The notes: generated by a model not told the origin, from the letters alone. Positions 1-4,883 are shown, numbered from the stretch's first letter. The stretch is 5,029 nucleotides of DNA from UBA5738 sp049641805 (GCA_049641805.1 JBARNX010000042.1:1-5029), one strand, 5' to 3'. Program-made: numbers and translations.

Positions 1-533
1 CGCGAAAGCTCGGAAAACGAGAACGCCAGCGCGGCCGCCGCGGCAACGGCATACGCCCAGAACAGCGGACCGGCCTTGACCCAAACCGCCAGCGGCATGG
101 ACGAATCAAATCCAACGCCGACGACTACGAGCGGAGTGAAAGATATCACGAAAAAAAATGTCCAAACCGCGACCAAGATATTTTCCCAAGCGCGCCGGCT
201 TTTATCCAGCACATTCTTTTCCGGAAAATTCATAGAATAAAGGCAGAACCCGGCGAAAAAAAACGCCAACAACGCGTAAACGCCTCTCAATGCCCACGCC
301 GCGGCCGGGCCGGCCAGATGTTCAGGAAGAAAAACCGGCGCGAAAATACCCGCCGAATCCAAATCAACCCACAAAAGCACGAAAAACGCGCCCAACAAAA
401 AATTCCGGCCGGGCCGGGCATGGCGATTGGAAACATACGCCCAAAGCATCAACTCCGCCCCCACCGCGTTGATCAAAAAAAGCAAAAGCTTGGCGATCAT
501 CGCGGCATAATTGATTGTGCCGAAAAAAACCAT
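1..533 (-). CDS. Multi-pass membrane protein, N-terminal part; possible 7TM sensor domain of a histidine kinase (partial)
   Basis: This is an open minus-strand frame that starts at ATG 533 and runs off the left edge, giving 177 complete residues. It is very hydrophobic, with about five likely membrane helices near residues 9-33, 45-69, 77-101, 118-141 and 148-173. Short polar loops separate them: one with NRHARPGRN after helix 1, one with NFPEKN after helix 3. The pattern of a first helix, an Asn/Arg loop, a helix with a central Trp, then a helix ending in a Phe-Pro motif resembles the N-terminal 7TM region of sensor histidine kinases. That region is common in Patescibacteria, but no kinase domain is visible, so the sensor role is an inference and a transporter or other membrane protein is possible. 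No clear Shine-Dalgarno precedes the ATG; an AGGCGG sequence lies about 18 nt upstream, which is too far. The start is 59 bp after the stop of the exonuclease gene on the same strand. Confidence 0.7.
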   Translation of the reverse strand, partial: MVFFGTINYAAMIAKLLLFLINAVGAELMLWAYVSNRHARPGRNFLLGAFFVLLWVDLDSAGIFAPVFLPEHLAGPAAAWALRGVYALLAFFFAGFCLYSMNFPEKNVLDKSRRAWENILVAVWTFFFVISFTPLVVVGVGFDSSMPLAVWVKAGPLFWAYAVAAAAALAFSFSELS

Positions 534-564
534 CTTAAATAATTTATATCACCGCCTATTATTG

Positions 565-573
565 ATGATAACA
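565..573 (-). promoter_or_regulatory. Possible extended -10 promoter for the membrane protein gene
   Basis: On the minus strand the sequence TGTTATCAT is an extended -10 element (TG, one base, then TATCAT, 5 of 6 consensus). The hexamer at the expected -35 distance (588-593, AAGTAT) is poor, as is typical for extended -10 promoters. It would start a transcript near 558, about 25 nt before ATG 533. The assignment rests on this one motif in an AT-rich gap. Confidence 0.35.
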
Positions 574-592
574 CAAAAACTTTTTCGATACT

Positions 593-1534
593 TCAGAATA
601 ATGTCCCGTTGCGGCTGATTTTATTTTGCGGCAAGCGCTTGGCCAAACCCGCCAGGCCCAATTCCAACAACGCCGCCGCGGATCGTTCGGCGCTAAAATT
701 TTCAAACGCGCATTTTGCCAAAACCGCGCCCAGCGGCGCGTCGGCGCGCATTGTCGTCAATCTTTGGAAATTAATTATTTTTTCTTTGTTTTCCAAAAGA
801 ATGTTTTCCATTCTCTCGAACCGCGATCCTTCTCCCAAACAAAAACCGGCATCGTTTTTTTCAGCCGCCGCGTAAAAATTTTCCAGACTGCCGCATTTTT
901 CCAAAATTTCAACCGCCGCTTTCGGCCCGATCCCGGGTGCGCCGGGAATGTTATCGGAACTGTCGCCGGCCAGCGCTTTGAACGCGGGAATTTGGCAAGG
1001 CATAACGCCAAATACCTCTTTCACTTTCGCGGCATCGTAAAGTACGGCATTTTTAATGCCGCGATTGATGATAAACGCTTTAACGCCCCCGCCGACCAAT
1101 TGCAGACTGTCGTAATCGCCGGTCAAAACAAAAAAATCAACCGGCGCGGCCGCCGATTCCCGGCGCGCGGCGGCGATTGCCGACGCGATCAAATCATCGG
1201 CCTCAAATCCCTCAAGCGCGAAAACCGCGCATCCCAATTCCGGCAAAAGTTTTTGTATGGTTTTTAATTGCGGAATCAAATCCGGCGCCGTCGCCGGTCT
1301 TTGCGCCTTGTAGGCTAAAAATTCCTTGTTGCGAAACGACCCGCCTTTGGTATCAAAACATACCGCCAAATAATCCGGGCGGAAATCTTCCGCGGCCCGA
1401 AAAAGCGCCAGCATAAATCCATGTACCGCGGCCACCGGATCGCCGTTTTTATTGGTAAGCGCCGGCATCGCGTGAAACGCCCGATGCGCCACAGAATTTC
1501 CGTCAATGACCACAAATGTCTTGTTTTTCAACAT
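593..1534 (-). CDS. Stand-alone 5'-3' exonuclease / flap endonuclease (DNA polymerase I N-terminal domain family)
   Basis: The 313-residue product belongs to the 5'-3' exonuclease family that forms the N-terminal domain of DNA polymerase I and removes RNA primers and 5' flaps. All the usual metal-binding acids are visible: D11 (VVIDGNS), D61 (AVCFD), E111, D113 and D114 (EGFEADD), D140 and D142 (TGDYDSLQLV), and D191 and D194 (GDSSDNIPG). A helix-hairpin-helix follows at about 197-213 (GAPGIGPKAA). The R/K-rich stretch FRNKEFLAYKAQRP (67-80) fits the helical arch. The protein stops after this module: there is no proofreading or polymerase domain, and the stop is clean, so it is like YpcP of Bacillus or Xni of E. 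coli in size. I chose ATG 1534 rather than a TTG at 1570. A GGGGGA sequence sits just before ATG 1534, and the TATAAT box at 1570-1575 would put the TTG outside the transcript. It cannot be told here whether a full polA exists elsewhere in the genome. Confidence 0.92.
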   Translation of the reverse strand: MLKNKTFVVIDGNSVAHRAFHAMPALTNKNGDPVAAVHGFMLALFRAAEDFRPDYLAVCFDTKGGSFRNKEFLAYKAQRPATAPDLIPQLKTIQKLLPELGCAVFALEGFEADDLIASAIAAARRESAAAPVDFFVLTGDYDSLQLVGGGVKAFIINRGIKNAVLYDAAKVKEVFGVMPCQIPAFKALAGDSSDNIPGAPGIGPKAAVEILEKCGSLENFYAAAEKNDAGFCLGEGSRFERMENILLENKEKIINFQRLTTMRADAPLGAVLAKCAFENFSAERSAAALLELGLAGLAKRLPQNKISRNGTLF

Positions 1535-1569
1535 ATTTCCCCCGATTATTCCCCAACTTTTCCACTTCA

Positions 1570-1598
1570 ATTATACCCCCGATGCCGCAACCTTGCCA
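1570..1598 (-). promoter_or_regulatory. Probable promoter of the exonuclease gene
   Basis: The minus strand carries a perfect -10 hexamer TATAAT (1575 down to 1570). Seventeen bases upstream is TGGCAA (1598 down to 1593), a weak -35. Transcription would begin near 1563, leaving a leader of about 30 nt before ATG 1534. This placement favours the ATG over the upstream in-frame TTG. Confidence 0.5.
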
Positions 1599-1636
1599 GC
1601 CAACCCTCCCGCAAGAATACGCCATCCCATTTTTTG

Positions 1637-1676
1637 ATCCCATATGAATCTTGCGGCCGCAAGCTTCATATGGGAT
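1637..1676. repeat. 40-bp near-perfect palindrome between tsaE and the exonuclease gene
   Basis: The two 20-base arms meet at 1656/1657 with no spacer and have one mismatch (T1649 against C1664). The centre is GCGGCCGC and each arm contains CATATG. In RNA it would form a long hairpin of about 18 pairs around a small loop. It lies 19 bp after the tsaE stop. On the minus strand it is followed by an A-run rather than a T-run, so it is not a classical terminator for tsaE. On the plus strand a loose TTGGGTTTTT follows, but no plus-strand gene ends here. It may act as an RNA end-protecting hairpin, a protein-binding site or a repeat element. Confidence 0.85.
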
Positions 1677-1694
1677 TGGGTTTTTAAAAAGACG

Positions 1695-2156
1695 CTAGCC
1701 GTAAAATTCAATCCGGCGTTTATTTTCAGAAATAACTTCAAAAGTTATTTTCAAAATGCCTTTGGGCAAAATGGCTTGCGCGATTCGGGGCCATTCAATG
1801 GCAATAATATTGTTCGGGCCGCTCAAAATATTTTCAATCCCCAGCGGACGCAAATCATCGCCCGATTCAAGCCGGTAACAGTCAATATGGTAAAAAGTTT
1901 TAAAATCGCCTTGGTTTCCCAGCGGATATTTTTTCATGATCGCGAATGTGGGACTGCCGATCGTTCCCTTAATCCCCAGCCCGAAAGCGAATCCCTGCGC
2001 GAAATGCGTTTTCCCTGCGCCCAAATTGCCGCTCAACGCCAAAACGCGCGCGGATTTGCCGGCGGCGTTCGCCAATATCGCTTTTGCCAGCAACGCTCCC
2101 AGCTTTCTTGTCTGCCCAACCGATCCGGTGATGTAGATTAATTGTTTGCTTGCCAT
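1695..2156 (-). CDS. tsaE: tRNA threonylcarbamoyladenosine biosynthesis ATPase TsaE
   Basis: TsaE is the small P-loop ATPase that works with TsaB and TsaD to transfer the threonylcarbamoyl group to A37 of ANN-decoding tRNAs in the cytoplasm. The 153-residue product is normal in length for the family. It shows the Walker A motif GNLGAGKT at 43-50, the SPTF motif at 68-71, HIDCYRL at 90-96 (the family's HxDxYRL segment with the metal-binding Asp) and IEW at 120-122. The chosen start is ATG 2156 (MASKQLIYITGS). A longer reading from a TTG at 2195 would begin inside the 50-bp palindrome and add 13 residues encoded by the repeat, so it was rejected. No good Shine-Dalgarno is seen. It is divergent from the pilus ATPase gene. 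Its usual partners tsaB and tsaD are not in this window. Confidence 0.93.
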   Translation of the reverse strand: MASKQLIYITGSVGQTRKLGALLAKAILANAAGKSARVLALSGNLGAGKTHFAQGFAFGLGIKGTIGSPTFAIMKKYPLGNQGDFKTFYHIDCYRLESGDDLRPLGIENILSGPNNIIAIEWPRIAQAILPKGILKITFEVISENKRRIEFYG

Positions 2157-2165
2157 AATACAAAA

Positions 2166-2191
2166 TCCATTGTTGAAATCCATTGTTGAAA
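2166..2191. repeat. Two tandem copies of a 13-bp unit next to the tsaE start
   Basis: The unit TCCATTGTTGAAA occurs twice back to back (2166-2178 and 2179-2191). The second copy runs into the large palindrome. Each copy carries the GTTGAAAT motif that builds the palindrome, so the array looks as if it arose by slippage from the palindrome's left edge. It lies 10 to 35 bp upstream of the tsaE ATG, within its leader or promoter. Confidence 0.85.
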
Positions 2192-2231
2192 TCAAATTTC
2201 AACGAGCTCGTTGAAATTTGATTTCAACAAT
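2182..2231. repeat. 50-bp perfect palindrome in the tsaE/pilB divergent gap
   Basis: The sequence from 2182 to 2231 equals its own reverse complement, with the centre GAGCTC at 2204-2209. It is nested. Each half is itself a small hairpin of the form GTTGAAAT, three bases, ATTTCAAC (2185-2203 and 2210-2228), so the 8-base motif appears four times within it, in alternating directions. There is no T-run at either end and GC is low, so it does not read as a terminator. The position between divergent genes suits an operator or a cruciform-forming site; that role is an inference. Confidence 0.9.
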
Positions 2232-2263
2232 TTGCCACCCTGCAATTAAAAATAAAGGAAAAA

Positions 2264-2290
2264 TTGACTTTTCGCAAATTGTAAGATAAT
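2264..2290 (+). promoter_or_regulatory. Possible promoter of the pilus ATPase gene
   Basis: TTGACT (2264-2269, 5 of 6 match to -35) is followed after 15 bases by GATAAT (2285-2290, 5 of 6 match to -10). The spacer is two bases shorter than ideal. Transcription would start near 2297, giving a leader of about 55 nt. The large palindrome ends 32 bp upstream of the -35. Confidence 0.4.
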
Positions 2291-2351
2291 TTGAATTAAA
2301 TCTTGATCCTCTATATTCCATTCCCATTTATATTTCCATTTTCGCACGATT

Positions 2352-3680
2352 ATGCAAGTATCCCAAAAAATCACCCAGAAAATCGCCATACCCCGGGAAC
2401 TTACCGATTCGTTAAAACAAAACCTCACCGGCTTGGCGCCTTTCCGCGCCGAAATTGAAAAACGGATTGGCGACGCGTCCGGAACCGTAACTCAAATCAT
2501 CGAATTGATCCTCGCCGGCGGCATCGTGCTGGACGCGTCCGATATTCACATTGAGGGCCAGGAAAGCGATGCCAAATTGCGCGTGCGCCTTGACGGCGTG
2601 CTGCAGGATGTGGTGTCGTTTGATAAAAAAACCTACAACAATCTGGTTTCCCGCATCAAATTGCTTTCGGAAATGAAACTCAATATCAGCCACAAGCCGC
2701 AAGACGGCCGTTTTTCGATCCTCGCCGGCGACGACTCGGTGGAAATCAGAGCTTCGATATTGCCCACCGAATACGGCGATTCGATCGTAATGAGAATTTT
2801 AAATCCCAAAAGCCTGATCAGTTTGGAACAAGCCGGTCTGCGCAAAGACCTTTACGACATTTTTTTACAGCAAATAGCCCGCCCCAACGGCATGATCATT
2901 GTCACCGGCCCCACCGGATCGGGCAAAACCACCACGCTTTACGGTTTTCTGAAAAAAATCCAAAACCCGGAAATAAAAATCGTCACGATCGAAGATCCAA
3001 TCGAATACCATCTTGAAGGAATCTCCCAAACCCAGGTTGAACCCGACAAGGGCTATGACTTTGTTTCCGGACTGCGGGCGATCGTGCGCCAGGATCCGGA
3101 CGCGATTCTCGTGGGCGAAATCCGCGATCTGGAAACTGCCGATATCGCTTTGCAAGCCGCTCTTACCGGCCATTTGGTATTTTCCACTTTACACACCAAC
3201 GACGCCGCCGGCACGATTCCGCGCTTGATCAGTTTGGGCGCCAAACCGTTCAATATCGGTCCGGCGCTGAATATGGCCATTGCCCAGCGGCTCGTGCGCC
3301 ATATTTGCGAAAAATGCGGCGTGATGGAAACGCCCACGGCCGAAGAGCTGGCCGAACTGAACGAACTGCTGGCAGATGCCGCGCCGGCATTGGCGCAAAA
3401 AGGAGTGGCAATGCCCGCGATCGACGCAAATTTGAAAATCCCGCGCGCGAAAGGTTGCGCCCATTGCGGCAACACCGGCTATCGCGGTCGGATAGGTATT
3501 CACGAAGCGTTTATCATCGACAATGAAATCCAAAACTACATTTTGGGGACGCCCACAATTCCCGGCTTAAAAGAGATGGCAAAGAAAAAAGGCATGCTAA
3601 CTATGTATCAGGACGGCCTGATAAAAGTGGTACAAGGAATCACTACCTTGGACGAAGTAAAAAGAGTGGCAGAAAAATAA
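2352..3680 (+). CDS. pilB: Type IV pilus assembly / type II secretion ATPase, PilB/GspE family (short form)
   Basis: This is the cytoplasmic hexameric motor that powers pilin assembly at the inner membrane. The 442-residue protein has an N2-type domain from about residue 45 (ASDIHIE at 62-68, LRVRLDGVL at 76-84, QDGRFSI at 117-123). The Walker A motif is GPTGSGKT at 186-193 and the Asp box (VTIEDPIEYHLEG) starts at 211. The Walker B region is AILVGEIRD at 251-259 with catalytic Glu 256, and the His box is TGHLVFSTLHTND at 272-284. The zinc-binding Cys pairs are CEKC (319-322) and CAHC (369-372). The CxxC module separates this from PilT retraction ATPases. Family members are usually about 550-580 residues; the first N-terminal (MshEN-type) domain is missing. 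An in-frame TGA at 2304 and no alternative ATG upstream fix the start at 2352, which has no clear Shine-Dalgarno. No pilC, pilT or pilin gene is adjacent. Confidence 0.93.
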   Translation: MQVSQKITQKIAIPRELTDSLKQNLTGLAPFRAEIEKRIGDASGTVTQIIELILAGGIVLDASDIHIEGQESDAKLRVRLDGVLQDVVSFDKKTYNNLVSRIKLLSEMKLNISHKPQDGRFSILAGDDSVEIRASILPTEYGDSIVMRILNPKSLISLEQAGLRKDLYDIFLQQIARPNGMIIVTGPTGSGKTTTLYGFLKKIQNPEIKIVTIEDPIEYHLEGISQTQVEPDKGYDFVSGLRAIVRQDPDAILVGEIRDLETADIALQAALTGHLVFSTLHTNDAAGTIPRLISLGAKPFNIGPALNMAIAQRLVRHICEKCGVMETPTAEELAELNELLADAAPALAQKGVAMPAIDANLKIPRAKGCAHCGNTGYRGRIGIHEAFIIDNEIQNYILGTPTIPGLKEMAKKKGMLTMYQDGLIKVVQGITTLDEVKRVAEK

Positions 3681-3805
3681 AAAACCCCGAAATCGGGAGT
3701 CAAATTGGTTCTGCGCCCAATTTTTGGAATTCCCCGAGGTATAACCCAGCCGCAGCCAGATTACCCATCGTAAAAAACTCCAGACTCCCAATTTCGGGAT
3801 TTTTT
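3679..3805. repeat. 127-bp segment bounded by 23-base inverted repeats; likely transcript end on both strands
   Basis: Bases 3679-3701 are the inverse of 3783-3805 except at two positions. Read as minus-strand RNA, both differences are G-U wobbles and the 23-bp stem is unbroken. Read as plus-strand RNA they are C-A mismatches. This favours a minus-strand structured RNA. Each arm ends in a run of six A or T, so the minus transcript ends in T6 at 3684-3679 just past the pilB stop codon. A pilB transcript could end at T6 3800-3805. The terminal inverted repeats could also mark a small non-autonomous mobile element (MITE), but no target-site duplication is obvious. Confidence 0.75.
3700..3768 (-). 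CDS. Possible 22-residue peptide ORF inside the small transcript
   Basis: ATG 3768 to TGA 3700 encodes a peptide beginning MGNLAAAGLY and ending QKLGAEPI. GGAG at 3781-3778 is a plausible Shine-Dalgarno with a 9-base gap to the ATG, better than those of most larger genes here. The stop codon sits directly at the base of the terminating stem, so promoter, ribosome site, ORF and end fit tightly together. The peptide is mildly hydrophobic in its first half, with no clear membrane helix and no recognised family. A chance ORF of this length is quite possible; the arrangement is what makes it worth listing. Confidence 0.3.
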   Translation of the reverse strand: MGNLAAAGLYLGEFQKLGAEPI

Positions 3806-3818
3806 GCAGTACCTCCGT

Positions 3819-3847
3819 ATTATAGTATACTCTGTTTTTTTTGTCAA
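3819..3847 (-). promoter_or_regulatory. Perfect sigma-70 consensus promoter firing leftward
   Basis: On the minus strand TTGACA (3847 down to 3842) is followed by exactly 17 bases and then TATAAT (3824 down to 3819). Both hexamers are full consensus with ideal spacing, and the spacer begins with an A-run. It is the best promoter in the window and points into the 127-bp inverted-repeat segment, with predicted start at about 3812. No other minus-strand gene lies downstream, because the pilB coding strand is opposite. Confidence 0.8.
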
Positions 3848-3893
3848 TACCCCCGCATCAAAGACGGCCCATTGCCGCAAAAACCCGGCGAGG

Positions 3894-3922
3894 TTGACTA
3901 ATCAGCTTTCTTGATGTAAGAT
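3894..3922 (+). promoter_or_regulatory. Probable promoter of yebC
   Basis: TTGACT (3894-3899, 5 of 6) is followed after exactly 17 bases by TAAGAT (3917-3922, 4 of 6), preceded directly by TG. Transcription would begin near 3929, leaving a leader of about 147 nt before ATG 4076. It lies back to back with the leftward promoter at 3819-3847, 46 bp apart. Confidence 0.6.
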
Positions 3923-3934
3923 CGTGCCTATAAA

Positions 3935-3965
3935 CACAAAATAATAATTTTGTGATGATTTTTTT
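3935..3965 (+). promoter_or_regulatory. Hairpin followed by T7 in the yebC leader; possible attenuator
   Basis: CACAAAAT (3935-3942) pairs perfectly with ATTTTGTG (3947-3954) around an AATA loop. Seven T residues follow at 3959-3965. The layout resembles an early terminator a few bases into the predicted yebC transcript, but the stem is AT-rich with only two G-C pairs and would be weak. No antiterminator partner was found, so regulation is speculative. Confidence 0.3.
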
Positions 3966-4020
3966 GTGAAAATAGCTGCTACCCATACTAACTAATACAA
4001 TAATTATTTTATTTAATTTC

Positions 4021-4067
4021 CAATTTTGAATTTTCGTCTGAAAATTGAAAATTGAAAATTGAAAATT
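4021..4067. repeat. GAAAATT tandem repeat and hairpin just before yebC
   Basis: Four perfect tandem copies of the 7-mer GAAAATT occupy 4040-4067. The first two copies also pair with 4021-4035 around a GTCT loop (4036-4039), giving a 15-position stem with one mismatch (G4028 against G4047). The array ends 8 bases before the yebC ATG, where a Shine-Dalgarno would normally be, and none is seen. Similar AT-rich repeats are, to my knowledge, common in gaps of Patescibacteria genomes; the role is unknown. Confidence 0.85.
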
Positions 4068-4075
4068 TCATCAAG

Positions 4076-4810
4076 ATGTCCGGACATTCACACGCAAAAA
4101 CAATCGCCCACGATAAAAATATCGCCGACCAAAAACGCGGCGCGGCGTTTTCCAAAATGGTAAGGCTGATCACGGTCGCCATCAAAGAAGGCGGTCCCAA
4201 CGCCGAAACCAACGCGCGCTTGCGCATGGCTCTGGATATGGCCAAGGGCATCAATATGCCCAAGGACAATATTGAACGCGCCATTTCGCGCGCTTCCGGC
4301 GCTGACGAAGGCCAGGTGTTCACAGATTTCCTGTTTGAGGCCTATGGTCCCGGCAATGTGGCGATTTTAATCGAAGGCATCACCGACAACAAGAACCGCG
4401 CGTTCAACGATGTTAAAACCATTGTCAACCAGAACGGCGGCAAGCTTGTGGGCGAAGGCGCCATCCGCTGGATGTTTGAGCGCAAAGGCTTGGTGATCGT
4501 GGAAACGGAAAAACAAACTCCGGAACTGCAAAACAAAGAAAATCTGGAAATGGCCGCCATAGAAGCCGGCGCCGACGATATCTATTGGTTTGAAAACATT
4601 CTGGAAGTCCACACTTCCCCGGCCGATGCCGAAGCGGTCAAAAAGGCTCTGGAAACCAAAGGAATAAAAGTTGAATCGTTCTCGCTGGCATGGCTGGCCA
4701 AAGAAGAAATTGAAAGCGACGAAAAAATCAAAGAACAAAACCGGCGTTTCATGGACGCTCTAAACGACAACGACTCGGTCCAGGAAGTGTATTCCAATCT
4801 GAAAGACTGA
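4076..4810 (+). CDS. yebC: YebC/PmpR (TACO1) family protein
   Basis: The 244-residue product matches the YebC family in length and motifs. It opens with MSGHS and has KRGAAFSK at 20-27, MPKDNIERAI at 61-70, YGPGNVAILIEGITDNKNR at 90-108 and MFERKG at 133-138. The last part is the usual SVQEVYSNL. Members were first described as DNA-binding regulators (PmpR); more recent work links YebC and mitochondrial TACO1 to translation of proline-rich stretches on the ribosome. I chose ATG 4076 because it gives the canonical M-S/A-G-H-S start; a TTG at 4052 would add eight residues from the tandem repeat. Family members usually begin GHSKW with basic residues after it, but here positions 6, 7, 11 and 13 are H, A, A and D, so the N-terminus is less basic. 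It is preceded by its own promoter and followed by a strong terminator, so it is probably monocistronic. Confidence 0.93.
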   Translation: MSGHSHAKTIAHDKNIADQKRGAAFSKMVRLITVAIKEGGPNAETNARLRMALDMAKGINMPKDNIERAISRASGADEGQVFTDFLFEAYGPGNVAILIEGITDNKNRAFNDVKTIVNQNGGKLVGEGAIRWMFERKGLVIVETEKQTPELQNKENLEMAAIEAGADDIYWFENILEVHTSPADAEAVKKALETKGIKVESFSLAWLAKEEIESDEKIKEQNRRFMDALNDNDSVQEVYSNLKD

Positions 4811-4838
4811 AGCAAGCCTCGCAAAACAATATCCGCAT

Positions 4839-4865
4839 AAAAACTCCGGCCGCGCGGAGTTTTTT
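4839..4865. terminator. Rho-independent terminator after yebC, probably two-way
   Basis: ACTCCG (4843-4848) pairs with CGGAGT (4855-4860) around a GC-rich six-base loop, and T6 follows at 4860-4865. On the opposite strand the same stem is followed by T5 (4843-4839), so it can also end the convergent minus-strand gene at 4952. It starts 28 bp after the yebC stop. Confidence 0.88.
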
Positions 4866-4867
4866 GT

Positions 4868-4883
4868 AAGTTTGGCCAAACTT
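4868..4883. repeat. 16-bp perfect palindrome
   Basis: AAGTTTGG at 4868-4875 meets its exact complement CCAAACTT at 4876-4883 with no spacer. It lies right beside the yebC terminator in the convergent gap. It may be a second weak hairpin or a protein-binding site. The remaining gap to 4951 is AT-rich and holds two TTGACT hexamers (4883-4888 and 4916-4921) on the plus strand without matching -10 boxes, so I call no promoter there. Confidence 0.6.

Larger units (their letters stand above)
3679..3812 (-). ncRNA. Putative small transcript of about 134 nt, antiparallel to pilB; unknown function
   Basis: A perfect consensus promoter on the minus strand would start RNA at about 3812, and a T6 run preceded by a GC-containing stem ends it at 3679. 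The 5' and 3' ends pair over 23 bp with two G-U wobbles. Between them lie a 7-bp hairpin (AAATTGG at 3702-3708 with CCAATTT at 3717-3723), the self-complementary GGAATTCC (3726-3733) and a 22-codon ORF. It lacks the GGAAGGAAGCAG-type core of SRP RNA and is shorter than typical 6S RNA, so no known RNA class was matched. It may be a regulatory RNA, an mRNA for the small peptide, or both. Both RNA ends are predicted from sequence only. Confidence 0.5.

Noticed and set aside
290..542. Plus-strand proline- and lysine-rich ORFs
   Set aside because: They are antisense to the membrane protein frame, have biased composition and no ribosome site, and match no family.
626..1267. Long plus-strand ORF of 213 codons
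   Set aside because: It lies wholly opposite the exonuclease gene, whose active-site motifs are all intact; it is a mirror-frame shadow.
1637..1676. Cloning-vector linker, because of the clustered rare-cutter sites (CATATG, GCGGCCGC, AAGCTT)
   Set aside because: The flanks continue as genuine chromosomal sequence on both sides and the sites follow from the palindrome itself. Contamination cannot be wholly excluded without reads.
1644..2141. Plus-strand ORF of 165 codons
   Set aside because: It is antisense to tsaE and begins inside the palindrome.
2166..2231. CRISPR array
   Set aside because: The repeats are short and adjacent with no unique spacers, and no cas gene is near.
3053..3533. 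Minus-strand ORFs opposite pilB
   Set aside because: They are shadows of the conserved ATPase frame, without start signals.
3597..3791. Minus-strand 64-codon ORF starting at a TTG
   Set aside because: Its start lies inside the paired 5' arm, it has no ribosome site, and most of it is antisense to the pilB end. The 22-codon ORF in another frame has better signals.
3679..3812. SRP RNA, 6S RNA or tmRNA identity for the small transcript
   Set aside because: The SRP core motif and tmRNA ends are absent, and the single long terminal stem with a large loop is not the 6S layout.
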